DNA of 64,000 nucleotides from Halobacillus litoralis (GTDB lineage Bacteria; Bacillota; Bacilli; Bacillales; Halobacillaceae), in NCBI RefSeq assembly GCF_020524025.1, contig NZ_JAIVKN010000003.1, forward strand, positions 124,001 through 188,000, written 5' to 3'. Of this stretch, positions 28,168 to 37,289 are shown piece after piece. Positions within the stretch are counted from its first letter, which is position 1, and the number at the start of each line of letters is the position of its first letter. Position numbers and translations under genes: made by a program. The notes under the pieces are model-generated. The model made no database searches, was not told the origin of the DNA, and saw nothing but the letters and a program-made list of their open reading frames with translations.

Positions 28168-28767
28168 TTATCTTGTTTTTTTAGTGGTTGTCGGTGCACT
28201 TGATACTATTCTTACTTTCAATCTTTTTTCTAACCATGCAATAACTTTTGCTGCAAAAAAGATAATGTTTGTCGACTTATTGATGGCGAAAAATTTACCA
28301 AGCGCTTTACCACCGACAGTCAATGCGGCCACAATACTGGTCAGTGCTACGGAAATTGTAATCTGGACCGTAGATCCTTCACTGTATCCAAAATTGTTTG
28401 CCAATTGAAGCACAACAATCGCAGAGGCCGTACCACTAACTATACCAGATATATCCCCTATTACGTCATTACAGAAACTTGCGAATCGATCCGCATTTCT
28501 GACGATAGCGATTGCTTCTTTTGCACCAGCTACTTTTTCTGATGCCATAGCATGGAATGGTTTTTCTTCCGCTGCTGTAGCAGCAATCCCCAGCATATCA
28601 AAAACAACGCCGGTCAGGACGATAAGAAACACAATGATCAAACCAAAGATCCACATAACTCCACTCAACACGGAAGAAGATATAACTGAAAAAATAGCCG
28701 CTAACACGAATGTGATAACGGCAATACTCAAACTGAATTTTATTGCTTTTTTTAATTTATTGTCCAT
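28168..28767 (-). CDS. oapA: OLE-associated membrane protein OapA
   Basis: 199 aa. It binds OLE RNA and carries the ribonucleoprotein to the membrane; OLE/OapA loss in alkaliphilic Bacillus causes sensitivity to alcohols, cold and Mg. Identity rests on position directly downstream of an OLE-type RNA, between it and dxs, plus size and topology. Hydrophobic segments lie at about 10-33, 36-60, 108-125 and 133-155. The central FDMLGIAATAAEEKPFHAMA and RNADRFASFCNDVIGD resemble CNNM/DUF21-type transporter transmembrane domains, a similarity known for OapA. The C-terminus is basic (RLKVR...TTTKKTR). Start behind AGAGG; dxs follows in 18 bp. Confidence 0.88.
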   Translation of the reverse strand: MDNKLKKAIKFSLSIAVITFVLAAIFSVISSSVLSGVMWIFGLIIVFLIVLTGVVFDMLGIAATAAEEKPFHAMASEKVAGAKEAIAIVRNADRFASFCNDVIGDISGIVSGTASAIVVLQLANNFGYSEGSTVQITISVALTSIVAALTVGGKALGKFFAINKSTNIIFFAAKVIAWLEKRLKVRIVSSAPTTTKKTR

Positions 28768-28810
28768 TCTTAACCTCTATATCCATATAAGTAACGTTCA
28801 TATGTAGCAG

Positions 28811-29423
28811 AAAGGAATGGTCACGGAACGAGTAAAAATTGCGGCTTAGGTCTAGTAGGTTTTCCCAATCAAGTACCGAGTGTCACCACTCTGGCGGTTC
28901 CCCTTTAAACTTGACTCAGCCTCGTTTCCGAAAACTGGACTAGATTGCCACTTAGTCCGCACTATAATTCCCGTTCCATGTCCATAATTGAACAGTCTAG
29001 GGGATTTCCCCGACAGTCTTTGGCCGTTCCTTAGCCTCTTTTGCAGTTACGATTTCATATAGCTTACGCACCAGCACCTCAGTGGCCATCCGAAGTTGAC
29101 AGGTGTTCACGGACTATAATCCCCTCAAAAACCACTCAAGGCAGGCTACGCTGCGCATATAGAATTTACTCCATATGCTGCAGGTTCATACCCCATTTCA
29201 TAACAGCAGCTGGCTCAGATACCGTTACAAGAATGGGCCTCCGCGGAAGCAGGGTCAACGCCCACATGCCTTTGTGGATCGCCCTGCGACCTTAACTCCC
29301 AGCATCGACCCAAGGCTGGGCGCCTCAAGCCAACACCAGGAACTTCATCGATGTGCCCTTTGGCGGATTTTTAGGCCCGCCTTCAGGAACGGAGGACCGA
29401 CTAGAATACTGCACCATTCCTTT
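28811..29423 (-). ncRNA. ole: OLE RNA (Ornate, Large, Extremophilic)
   Basis: A 650-base gap between ispA and oapA, much richer in G and C and in structure than its surroundings and lacking a credible ORF on the sense strand. The 5' and 3' ends pair perfectly: AAAGGAATGGT at the RNA 5' end (29413-29423) and ACCATTCCTTT at the 3' end (28811-28821), enclosing 613 nt, the usual OLE length of about 600 nt. Internal hairpins include GGCGGGCCTAAAAATCCGCC (29361-29380 region), GCCCAGCCTTGGG and GCAGGGCGATCC/GACCCTGC. The order xseA-xseB-ispA-OLE-oapA-dxs is the known OLE locus of alkaliphilic Bacillaceae. Exact ends are inferred from the closing stem. It is known to form a membrane RNP with OapA, OapB and OapC; the biochemical function is unsettled. 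Confidence 0.92.
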
Positions 29424-29477
29424 TGTAATGATAATATACCATATTCTTTATTGATCCTCAATGATAATCGTTTTTCA

Positions 29478-30356
29478 TCAATGATCACGGGTACTAAGAT
29501 AACGAATAAGTTGAGAAAGGACTGTACCCTCTACTCCTGCACTTTTGAGAGCAGACAAAGCGACATGTACATATTTTTCTTTTTGCTCTATCGCTCCTTC
29601 AAGCCCTAAAAGTTGTGGATATGTACTTTTATGATTACCTTCATCGCTGCCTGTAGGCTTGCCAATTACATCCGCATCCCCGGTAACATCCAGAATGTCG
29701 TCTTGAATTTGGAAAATAAGCCCCAGTGCCTCTGCCATGTCTGTCATTTGTTGAACAGCAGAGTCTGAAGCCTCCCCTAGATGAGCTCCTGCAAGGATGG
29801 CAAACTTCAGTAACTGGCCTGTTTTGTTTTTATGGATATTTTCAAGCACATCCAGGGATACCGCTTTCCCTTCACTTAACATATCCTGCATTTGACCCTC
29901 TACCATTCCTCTTGCCCCACCGGCTTTTGTTAACTCACGAATCATAGTGACACGCTGTGCGTCTGTAAGAGTTGTGTCTTCTGCAATCACTTGAGAACTC
30001 AGGGTTAATAAAGCGTCACCAGCTAAAATGGCAGTTGCTTCATCAAATCGTTTATGATTTGTAGGAAGACCTCTCCTTAAGTCATCATCATCCATTGCAG
30101 GAAGGTCATCATGAATCAGTGAGTAAGTATGAACCATTTCCAAGGCCGCAGCAACAGACATCCCTTTACCTTCAGAGGCACCAAAAGCTTCTGCAGTGGC
30201 TAATAAAAGGATAGGACGCAGTCTTTTTCCACCCGCTTCAATAGAGTACAGGATGGAGTCCTGTAGTCTTCCAGGGATGGAATAGTCCCGAACACACATT
30301 TCCAATTGCTGATTTATCTGGTCTCTTTTAGTTTTAAGGTAGTTGGATAAATCCAC
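29478..30356 (-). CDS. ispA: Farnesyl diphosphate synthase
   Basis: 292 aa. Chain-elongating prenyltransferase with the first Asp-rich motif DDLPAMDDDDLRRG (about 85-98) and the second DDILD (about 223). GTG start with AGGAGGA upstream, overlapping closely with xseB (4-bp gap). The stop codon is about 55 nt upstream of the OLE RNA 5' end. Confidence 0.95.
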   Translation of the reverse strand: MDLSNYLKTKRDQINQQLEMCVRDYSIPGRLQDSILYSIEAGGKRLRPILLLATAEAFGASEGKGMSVAAALEMVHTYSLIHDDLPAMDDDDLRRGLPTNHKRFDEATAILAGDALLTLSSQVIAEDTTLTDAQRVTMIRELTKAGGARGMVEGQMQDMLSEGKAVSLDVLENIHKNKTGQLLKFAILAGAHLGEASDSAVQQMTDMAEALGLIFQIQDDILDVTGDADVIGKPTGSDEGNHKSTYPQLLGLEGAIEQKEKYVHVALSALKSAGVEGTVLSQLIRYLSTRDH

Positions 30357-30359
30357 GTG

Positions 30360-30596
30360 TCAGTCTTCCTCCTGTACAGAAAAAGGTTCAAACTCTCCAT
30401 GTTCATTCATAATTTGATGCATTTGACTTTCTACATGACCAAGCTTCTCATTACACAATTTTGAAAGTTTCATGCCCTCTTGATAGTATTGAATGGCTTT
30501 TTCCAAAGGAACTTCACCTGTCTCCAGTTTTTCTACAATTTCTTCCAATTGCTTCATTGCTTCTTCAAAACTCATTTCAGTCTGCTTATCCGTCAT
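30360..30596 (-). CDS. xseB: Exodeoxyribonuclease VII small subunit
   Basis: 78 aa, helical and acidic, with the family core [27 protein letters not shown]. It partners XseA in ssDNA degradation. The ATG at 30596 has AAGGAGG at 6 nt; it overlaps the xseA stop by 11 bp, indicating translational coupling. Confidence 0.94.
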   Translation of the reverse strand: MTDKQTEMSFEEAMKQLEEIVEKLETGEVPLEKAIQYYQEGMKLSKLCNEKLGHVESQMHQIMNEHGEFEPFSVQEED

Positions 30597-31938
30597 ATTC
30601 ATCCTCCTTAACCGATTGCACCTGACAATCCACACGTCCGTCGCGAATCTTTAATGAAATCTTATCCCCTTTGGAAACCTGGGAAGTACGCTTAATCACT
30701 TCTTCGTTTTCATCAAAAGGGATTGCATAACCACGCTTCATAATTTCCAAAGGATTTAATAAGGTTAATTTTTCTATAACATTATGGAATCGTTCCTTTT
30801 TATATTGCAAGAGCTGGTCGAAACGTTTTTGAAACTGTCTCGATTGAGATTCCAATGCTTCAGAGCCCTCTTTAATCTTTGCTTCAGGACCTTGCTGACG
30901 AAGGCGTTTATATAGATAAGTTGTTTGTTCTTTTCGCTGAGAACTCAATTGTTTCATCTGCCTTGTCATACGCTCAAGAACACGATCTAAATCCTGCTCT
31001 TTTTGTCTCATCAATTGTTCTGGAAACTTAAAAGCATAAGATTTTTGCAATCTCTGAAGCCTTTGCTTCTCTTCAACCCTCCGTACATTCATCACTCGAA
31101 CCAGCCTCTGATTAAGAAGACGTACTTGTTCCCGTAATTCAGTAATAGACGGAACAGCTAATTCTGCTGCTCCTGTAGGGGTTGCCGCTCGAACATCGGC
31201 AACAAAATCACTAATAGTCGTGTCTGTTTCATGACCAACAGCTGAAATAACCGGGATGTCAGAATCTGCAATGGCACGGGCTACAATTTCTTCATTGAAC
31301 CCCCATAAATCCTCAATTGAACCACCGCCACGCCCAACAATGAGAACGTCACAGTCAAGGTTTTCATTTGCGTATTGAATCGCATTGACAACCGAAGATG
31401 CAGCCCGATCCCCTTGAACGAGTACAGGTAAAATGGATACAGGAACAATCGGATATCGACGTTTAATTGTCGTCAGTATGTCCCGGACCGCCGCACCTGT
31501 GGGGGATGTGATGACACCAACATGCTTAGGGTATGTAGGGATAACCTGTTTACGCTCAGGAGCAAACAACCCTTCTTTTCCAAGCTTTTCTTTAAGTTGC
31601 TCAAAAGCAAAGTATAAAGCACCAATACCATCGGGCTGCATTTCTTTAATATATAACTGATACTGGCCCATTGGCTCATAGACATTAATTTCACCTTTGA
31701 CCAGAACATTCATGCCGTTTTCCGGCGTAAATTTAAGTGACCTGTTGTTTCCTGCGAACATGACAGCCTGAATTCTTGCTTGTTCATCTTTCAATGACAG
31801 GTACATATGCCCGCGGCTATGATGTTTAAAGTTTGAGATTTCTCCCCGCAGCCATACCGTTTTCAAGTGGGGGTCACCTGAGAGTTTACGCTTGATGTAT
31901 TTCGTTAAAGCCGTAACTGTCAAATACTGATCTTGCAC
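30586..31938 (-). CDS. xseA: Exodeoxyribonuclease VII large subunit
   Basis: 450 aa. N-terminal OB fold (about 1-105, [24 protein letters not shown]), catalytic domain (about 125-320, [21 protein letters not shown] and [20 protein letters not shown]), and a C-terminal coiled-coil region rich in Gln and Arg. GTG start with GAGGAGG 7 nt upstream; folD precedes by 12 bp. Confidence 0.96.
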   Translation of the reverse strand: MQDQYLTVTALTKYIKRKLSGDPHLKTVWLRGEISNFKHHSRGHMYLSLKDEQARIQAVMFAGNNRSLKFTPENGMNVLVKGEINVYEPMGQYQLYIKEMQPDGIGALYFAFEQLKEKLGKEGLFAPERKQVIPTYPKHVGVITSPTGAAVRDILTTIKRRYPIVPVSILPVLVQGDRAASSVVNAIQYANENLDCDVLIVGRGGGSIEDLWGFNEEIVARAIADSDIPVISAVGHETDTTISDFVADVRAATPTGAAELAVPSITELREQVRLLNQRLVRVMNVRRVEEKQRLQRLQKSYAFKFPEQLMRQKEQDLDRVLERMTRQMKQLSSQRKEQTTYLYKRLRQQGPEAKIKEGSEALESQSRQFQKRFDQLLQYKKERFHNVIEKLTLLNPLEIMKRGYAIPFDENEEVIKRTSQVSKGDKISLKIRDGRVDCQVQSVKEDEYDG

Positions 31939-31950
31939 AAAAACGCCTCC

Positions 31951-32802
31951 TCACCCATTATGGATACGTTTAGCAGCTTTTATCGTATTGTGAAGCAGCA
32001 TCGTGATGGTCATTGGTCCAACACCTTTAGGAACAGGGGTAATATGAGAAGCGACTTCCTTAGCAGATTCAAAATCGACATCCCCTGTAAGCTTGCCATC
32101 TACACGATTAACCCCGACATCAATAACAACCGCACCCTCTTTAATGTCTTCTCCTGAAATGATAGAAGGTTTACCGACAGCTACAATCAGGATATCTGCT
32201 TGTTTGGTATGATGACGAAGATTTTTCGTCCTGGAGTGGCAGTGAGTCACTGTTGCATTTTCATTAAGAAGCAGCTGTCCAACAGGCTTCCCTACAAGGT
32301 TACTTCGTCCAATGATCACAACGTGTTTGCCTTCAATTGTAATATCTGCACGTTTAAGCATGACCATAATTCCATAGGGGGTACAAGGATAAAATGTGTC
32401 CTGACCCGTTAACATTTTCCCGACATTTTCAGGATGAAAGCCATCCACATCTTTTTCTGGATTTATAGCTTCGATAATTTTCTGATCGGAAATGTGATCA
32501 GGTACAGGCAGCTGAACAAGAATGCCATGGACTGTTTCATCCTGATTCAGGCGTTCTATTAACTCCAGAAGCTCCTGTTCAGAAGTGTCCACTGGAAGCT
32601 CAATCAAGTCAGAGTCCATCCCTATCTTCTCTGAAGCACGCTGTTTCCCTTTAACATAGGACATGGATGCAGGGTCTTGCCCAAGAATGACAACCACAAG
32701 TTTTGGCCGGAGCCCTCGTTCATGTAAGATACTCACTTCTTCCTTCATCTCTTGACGCAGGTTTTCAGCTAATTGCTTTCCGTAAATGACTTCTGCTGAC
32801 AT
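31951..32802 (-). CDS. folD: Methylenetetrahydrofolate dehydrogenase / cyclohydrolase
   Basis: 283 aa, the B. subtilis length. This bifunctional one-carbon enzyme interconverts 5,10-methylene- and 10-formyl-THF. Catalytic YVKGKQRASEKIG with Lys (about 52-55), DVDGFHPENVG, Rossmann IIGRSNLVGKPVGQLL, and the C-terminal TPVPKGVGPMT. It is the second gene of the nusB-folD-xseAB-ispA series. Confidence 0.97.
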   Translation of the reverse strand: MSAEVIYGKQLAENLRQEMKEEVSILHERGLRPKLVVVILGQDPASMSYVKGKQRASEKIGMDSDLIELPVDTSEQELLELIERLNQDETVHGILVQLPVPDHISDQKIIEAINPEKDVDGFHPENVGKMLTGQDTFYPCTPYGIMVMLKRADITIEGKHVVIIGRSNLVGKPVGQLLLNENATVTHCHSRTKNLRHHTKQADILIVAVGKPSIISGEDIKEGAVVIDVGVNRVDGKLTGDVDFESAKEVASHITPVPKGVGPMTITMLLHNTIKAAKRIHNG

Positions 32803-32823
32803 TTCCTATTCCCCCTCGAAATT

Positions 32824-33201
32824 TTATACCATTTTGGATAAGACGCCGTTCACGAATCTCCCGGATTCTTCTTCTCCAAAAATCTTTGCAAGTTCAATTG
32901 CTTCATTAATTGCTACTTGTGTTGGTACATCTTCTTTGTACTTCATTTCATAAGCGGCCATTCTTAGAACCGTCTTCTCAACTTTTGCAAGACGAGGCAG
33001 CGTCCAGTGATCCAGGTGGGCTGATATCCATTCATCCAGTTCATCACGATTCTTCATAACTCCGTGAACCAGATCGTATAAGAAAGAATCCACTTCTATG
33101 TCTTCCACTACGTGCTGGATCGCCTCATCTGTATCGATTTCGCTGGTAATCGTTTGAAAAAGCGCTTGGAAAGCTTTTTCTCGTGCTGTGCGTCGTTTCA
33201 T
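32824..33201 (-). CDS. nusB: Transcription antitermination factor NusB
   Basis: 125 aa, all-helical. RNA-binding N-terminus RRTAREKAFQALFQ and C-terminal VAINEAIELAKIFGEEESGRFVNGVL. It acts with NusE in rRNA antitermination. The ATG at 33201 has AAAGGAG at 7 nt; a Met two codons earlier is too close to that site. Confidence 0.95.
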   Translation of the reverse strand: MKRRTAREKAFQALFQTITSEIDTDEAIQHVVEDIEVDSFLYDLVHGVMKNRDELDEWISAHLDHWTLPRLAKVEKTVLRMAAYEMKYKEDVPTQVAINEAIELAKIFGEEESGRFVNGVLSKMV

Positions 33202-33314
33202 GTTCATTCTCCTTTAAGGTAATATCCGTTAGAATAATAACATTTTAGCGGAATAAAAGCCATGCTCAGTAAAATGTGTGAAATTTCTGTGACATCCCAT
33301 ATTTCATTAGAGTC

Positions 33315-33358
33315 ATGAAAAAAAGAAAAAAATCAGAAAGGGAGTTCCCTTTCTGATT
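33315..33358 (-). terminator. Terminator of accB-accC-yqhY
   Basis: A perfect 13-bp stem AATCAGAAAGGGA / TCCCTTTCTGATT, loop GT, then a long T-rich run on the minus strand. Confidence 0.92.
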
Positions 33359-33362
33359 CCTA

Positions 33363-33770
33363 TCAATAGGCTTCTGTCTCGTTTTCTTCTTCTTTTACTG
33401 GTTCCATCTGCACGCCGACAATATGAACATTGATTTCATTAATTTCAAGAGCCGTCATGTTCTTTAATGCCTGCCTTGTGTTATCTTGAATCTTTTGAGC
33501 TGTGTCAGGGATAGAAATGCCATAGTCCATTACCACATAAGCATCAATCAAAATGCCGGTTTCAGTCAATTCGACTTTGACACCCTTGCCATGATTTTTT
33601 TTACCAAGACGTTCTGCTACACCAGAAGCGAAATTGCCGCGCATCGACGCTACTCCCGCAACTTCGGATACAGCAATTCCCGCAATAACTTCAATGACTT
33701 CAGGAGCAATCTCGATATTACCTAATGTCGATCCATCTGTCACATTCAATAATTGCTTATCACTCACCAT
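33363..33770 (-). CDS. yqhY: Asp23/Gls24 family protein YqhY
   Basis: 135 aa, the same as B. subtilis YqhY. It has the family pattern GNIEIAPEVIEVIAGIAVSEVAGVASM, and VYVVMDYG-type strands follow. In B. subtilis its loss causes lipophilic clusters and acc suppressor mutations, linking it to acetyl-CoA carboxylase control. It lies 11 bp after accC; ATG behind AAAAGGAG. Confidence 0.92.
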   Translation of the reverse strand: MVSDKQLLNVTDGSTLGNIEIAPEVIEVIAGIAVSEVAGVASMRGNFASGVAERLGKKNHGKGVKVELTETGILIDAYVVMDYGISIPDTAQKIQDNTRQALKNMTALEINEINVHIVGVQMEPVKEEENETEAY

Positions 33771-33781
33771 GACCACTCCTT

Positions 33782-35140
33782 TTAAGATTCATCTTTCATG
33801 ATAGTATATTTTTCTAAGAACTTTGTGTTAAAGTCTCCACCGACAAACACCTCATGTTCCATCATTTTTTGATGGAAAGGAATTGTTGTGTGTACTCCTT
33901 CAATAACAAATTCATCCAAGGCACGCTTCATCCGTTGTATAGCTTCATCACGGTCGCGGCCGTAGGTGATCAGCTTGGCCACCATAGAGTCATAATATGG
34001 CGGGATGGAGTAACCAGGATAAGCAGCAGAATCCACCCGTACACCTAAACCACCCGGCGGAAGATACATCTCAATCTTTCCAGCTGATGGCATGAAGTTT
34101 TTATATGGGTTCTCGGCGTTTATCCGGCATTCCATTGACCAGCCCTCAAACTCAATTTCTTCTTGTTTAAAGGATAGTTCCTCGTTATTAGCAATCAACA
34201 ACATTTCTTTAATCAGATCGACACCTGTCACCATCTCTGTAACTGGATGTTCGACCTGTATTCTCGTATTCATCTCCATAAAATAGAAAGAATTTGATTC
34301 TTTATCAAAGATAAATTCTACAGTTCCTGCACCTGAATAATTAACAGCAAGAGCAGCTTTAACCGCTGCGTCGCCCATTTTAGCCCGCATTTCTTCGGAA
34401 ATCGCAGGAGACGGCGTTTCCTCAATTAGTTTCTGAAGTCGACGCTGGATCGTACAATCCCGCTCTCCTAAATGAACGGCATTTCCGTGATTATCTGCTA
34501 ATACCTGGATTTCAACGTGACGGAAATCTTCGATAAATTTCTCAATGTAAACCCCAGGGTTCCCGAAAGCCGTTTCAGCTTCCTGCTGCGTCATTCGTAT
34601 ACCCGTCTTCAAGTCTTCTTCATTTCGGGCCACCCGGATTCCTTTACCGCCTCCACCAGCAGTCGCTTTAATAATAACCGGATATCCGATTTCTTCTGCG
34701 ACTTTCAGACCTTCTTCCTCGCCCTCAATAATACCTGCTGAGCCAGGAACGACTGGAACTCCAGCTTCTTTCATTGTTTCTCTGGCCACATCTTTCGTAC
34801 CCATTTTCTGAATGGCATAAGAGGACGGTCCAATGAAAGTGATGTTACATTCTTCACACATCTCGGCAAACTCTGCATTTTCTGAGAGAAAACCATAACC
34901 TGGATGAATAGCATCTGTCTGCGTCAACGTAGCAACACTCATGATGTTGGTATAGCTTAGATAGCTGTCTTTACTTAACTTAGGTCCAACACAATAAGCT
35001 TCATCAGCCAACTGTACATGAAGGGCTTCCTTATCTGCTTCGGAATAAACAGCGACCGTTTGTATATCCATTTCTTTACAGGCACGGATGATACGAACCG
35101 CAATTTCTCCTCGATTTGCAATTAAAACTTTTTTAATCAA
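33782..35140 (-). CDS. accC: Acetyl-CoA carboxylase, biotin carboxylase subunit
   Basis: 452 aa ATP-grasp enzyme that carboxylates biotin on AccB. Glycine-rich loop ATAGGGGKGIRVA (about 160), catalytic EMNTRIQVEHPVTE (about 285-298). Fifteen bp after accB. Confidence 0.97.
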   Translation of the reverse strand: MIKKVLIANRGEIAVRIIRACKEMDIQTVAVYSEADKEALHVQLADEAYCVGPKLSKDSYLSYTNIMSVATLTQTDAIHPGYGFLSENAEFAEMCEECNITFIGPSSYAIQKMGTKDVARETMKEAGVPVVPGSAGIIEGEEEGLKVAEEIGYPVIIKATAGGGGKGIRVARNEEDLKTGIRMTQQEAETAFGNPGVYIEKFIEDFRHVEIQVLADNHGNAVHLGERDCTIQRRLQKLIEETPSPAISEEMRAKMGDAAVKAALAVNYSGAGTVEFIFDKESNSFYFMEMNTRIQVEHPVTEMVTGVDLIKEMLLIANNEELSFKQEEIEFEGWSMECRINAENPYKNFMPSAGKIEMYLPPGGLGVRVDSAAYPGYSIPPYYDSMVAKLITYGRDRDEAIQRMKRALDEFVIEGVHTTIPFHQKMMEHEVFVGGDFNTKFLEKYTIMKDES

Positions 35141-35155
35141 CGTCTTATCCCCCGT

Positions 35156-35662
35156 TTACTTAGACTTTACACGGAACAACGGCTGTCCATATTCCACTAG
35201 TTCACCGTCTTTGGCAAGAATTTCGACAATCTCGCCTGATACTTCCGCTTCAATTTCATTAAACAGCTTCATTGCTTCTACGATACAAACCACAGAATCT
35301 TCTGATACCTGATCTCCTACTTTTACATAAGCATCCTGGTCAGGAGATGGTGACTGGTAGAATGTTCCCACCATTGGGGATTTCACTTCTGCATCATAGT
35401 TCTTTTCAGCTGTTTCCGCTTTAGGCGCAGCTGTTTCAGCAGATTCCTGCGTTTGTTTCTGCTGAGGAGTTTCTTCAGGAACTTCTTGTGTAGGTTGTGG
35501 TTTCGCTTGTACTGGTTGTTGAACCTGGATAGGTTCAGATACAACCTCACCCAGCTGTTTCTTCATGGAAACCTTTGTCCCATTTGCTTCATAGCAGAAC
35601 TCATCAATGTTGGATTGATCGATTAATTTAATAATTTCACGGATTTCTTGTACCTTCAACAT
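35156..35662 (-). CDS. accB: Biotin carboxyl carrier protein
   Basis: 168 aa. N-terminal family segment ([23 protein letters not shown]), a Pro/Gln/Glu-rich linker (about 55-90), and the C-terminal biotinyl domain with biotinylated Lys in VEAMKLFNE (about 132). ATG at 35662 with AAAGGAG 8 nt upstream. A FapR-like site lies in the leader. Confidence 0.96.
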   Translation of the reverse strand: MLKVQEIREIIKLIDQSNIDEFCYEANGTKVSMKKQLGEVVSEPIQVQQPVQAKPQPTQEVPEETPQQKQTQESAETAAPKAETAEKNYDAEVKSPMVGTFYQSPSPDQDAYVKVGDQVSEDSVVCIVEAMKLFNEIEAEVSGEIVEILAKDGELVEYGQPLFRVKSK

Positions 35663-35692
35663 ATACGGCACTCCTTTATGTATAATGACTTT

Positions 35693-35709
35693 TTATAACT
35701 GGTACTAAT
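35693..35709. promoter_or_regulatory. Candidate FapR operator upstream of accB
   Basis: TTATAACTGGTACTAAT. One half-site GGTACTAAT is a perfect FapR half, the other half matches at about five of eight positions. It lies 31 bp before the accB start, just downstream of a TATAAT (minus strand, 35728-35733). FapR senses malonyl-CoA. Confidence 0.45.
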
Positions 35710-35727
35710 AACTCCTCTTAACATTCT

Positions 35728-35756
35728 ATTATAGAATACCACTTCACTGCAACTTA
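35728..35756 (-). promoter_or_regulatory. Possible accB promoter
   Basis: Minus strand -10 TATAAT (35728-35733) with a weak -35 TAAGTT (35751-35756) at 17-bp spacing. Confidence 0.35.
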
Positions 35757-36060
35757 CCACATGAAAGCGGTATGAAAAGACAGCCCCATATGCTAACAAA
35801 TGGAAAAACAAAACACATTTAGTCGCATAAAATTCGGTTCATTACTATTTGTGTTCCTCCCTTTGGAGGCGTTCATTTAAATTAGGTTTGGCATAGGAGC
35901 GGGCGATTGATCTAATATGTTTCACCTATCCTAGTAACTATTAATCTATCTCTTATCATTATACACCTTTTTACCTGATGCCACTAAAGTATGACCATCT
36001 GCAAGCCATTGTTAAGTGAAAGTAACAATAACCCCTTAAAGAGAGGGGATAAAGAAAAAA
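35757..36060. other. Intergenic stretch between spoIIIAH and accB
   Basis: No ORF or known RNA recognised. It holds a 7-bp inverted repeat ATTGTTA / TAACAAT (36008-36029), a CCCCT / AGGGG pair beside it, and a CCTCC / GGAGG hairpin near 35857. It is AT-rich otherwise. Confidence 0.35.
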
Positions 36061-36062
36061 TA

Positions 36063-36096
36063 AAAAAGCCCCCCTCTATCAAGAGGAAAGGCTTTT
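36063..36096 (-). terminator. Terminator of the spoIIIA operon
   Basis: AAAAAGCC...CTCT / AGAG...GGCTTTT stem with internal bulge and T run on the minus strand, 3 bp after the spoIIIAH stop. Confidence 0.8.
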
Positions 36097-36098
36097 CT

Positions 36099-36650
36099 TC
36101 ACTCACTTGCCGGTTGAAATTGTACCTGAACCTGTTTTTGACCGAATTCATCGGACACCATTTGAATAATTTGGTTCGTTTCTGTTTTAGATAATTCATC
36201 CGCTTTGACAGTTACGTGAACCACATCATCTTCTGCCCGGACAAGAACATCATCATAAGAAGCACTGGCAAGGATCGTATTTTCAATGATTGATTCTTTG
36301 GATTGGTTTGATTTAATCGTTTCTATCTTTTCTAATGCTTCATTTTTCTCTGTAGTGGTAAACTCACTGGAGGTGACTATTTCAGATAACTGCTCCTGCA
36401 GTTGATCACGTTGGTTTTTCATATCTAATCGAATAGCAGAAAATAATTCATCTGTAGAAATTTGGGATATTACGGTTCCATCCCCAGTTGTCTCCACCCC
36501 TTCTCCTGCGGTTTCACTTGTAATCTCTGCCCACTCATCTTCCTGGATAAAAGCCATTTCTCCATTATCCGGGGATGTCATATAATAAACACTCAAAACA
36601 ATCAACAAACTTAACATTGTCAACAACCAAACTGTTTGCTTTTTCACCAA
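36099..36650 (-). CDS. spoIIIAH: Stage III sporulation protein SpoIIIAH
   Basis: 183 aa. Mother-cell membrane protein whose extracellular ring domain binds forespore SpoIIQ, building the feeding channel. One N-terminal TM (about 6-27, VWLLTMLSLLIVLSVYYM), acidic linker, then the YscJ/FliF-like ring-building domain (about 80-183). Last gene of the operon. Confidence 0.94.
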   Translation of the reverse strand: MVKKQTVWLLTMLSLLIVLSVYYMTSPDNGEMAFIQEDEWAEITSETAGEGVETTGDGTVISQISTDELFSAIRLDMKNQRDQLQEQLSEIVTSSEFTTTEKNEALEKIETIKSNQSKESIIENTILASASYDDVLVRAEDDVVHVTVKADELSKTETNQIIQMVSDEFGQKQVQVQFQPASE

Positions 36651-36662
36651 AGGAACCCCTCC

Positions 36663-37289
36663 TTATTGTTTAGGCAAAACCGAAATTCGATGACTTGGCA
36701 CATCCAACACCCTGGAAACTGCTTCAACAACCCATGATTTCACCTGCATTTGATCAACGCCTTCGGCTGTCACGAAGACCCCGCTCACTTCGGGCTTAGA
36801 TGTCTGTGTGAGCAGTGGAACTTCACGATCACCCTGACGTACGAGAACTAGCTGCTGTTCTCTCGAATAATCTTCAATCTCCCTCTCCCCTCCATTCTTA
36901 TCGTTTTCCTGTGTGGTTTGTTTGCTTATTATTAAATTTTTGTCATACACTTTTTTATGCGTGGACGAAAGATTGATCATGATGTCCACAGCGCTTACAC
37001 CCTGGATATTTTCTAAGAGAGGTTTCAGCTGTTTCTCGTACTCTTCCTCTAATTGAGAGATAGAATCGGTTTTCTCTGATACTTGAGCGGCTGCCGAGGG
37101 GGTTTCCTGCGATTCTGCCCCGCTCTCTGCCAATGGGGCAGATGGAGAGGAATCCGGCTGAAACCAGTTGCTTGTTAAAATAATCAGCACCCCTATAATT
37201 CCCAGTCCGATAATATACTTTGGTTTATTCAATTTTCTCCCCTCTTTACCAGACAAAGACTGAATGAGTTTGTTCCACCATCTATTCAT
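36663..37289 (-). CDS. spoIIIAG: Stage III sporulation protein SpoIIIAG
   Basis: 208 aa. It forms the large ring of the A-Q channel. TM segment (about 24-44, YIIGLGIIGVLIILTSNWF), then a ring-building domain with a beta-rich insertion. The ATG at 37289 (MNRWWNKL) has GGGAGG 7 nt upstream and overlaps the spoIIIAF stop by 8 bp; the longer frame to 37400 lies inside spoIIIAF and is rejected. Confidence 0.92.
   Translation of the reverse strand: MNRWWNKLIQSLSGKEGRKLNKPKYIIGLGIIGVLIILTSNWFQPDSSPSAPLAESGAESQETPSAAAQVSEKTDSISQLEEEYEKQLKPLLENIQGVSAVDIMINLSSTHKKVYDKNLIISKQTTQENDKNGGEREIEDYSREQQLVLVRQGDREVPLLTQTSKPEVSGVFVTAEGVDQMQVKSWVVEAVSRVLDVPSHRISVLPKQ

Noticed and set aside
29041-29609. Plus-strand reading frames of 84 and 144 aa in the OLE region
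   Set aside because: They are antisense to the structured OLE RNA and the ispA 3' end, with no ribosome site, family similarity or promoter.
33215-33250. CCGTTAGAA ... TTTTAGCGG imperfect repeat before nusB
   Set aside because: Only 7 of 9 positions pair and no known regulator motif fits; not distinguishable from chance.
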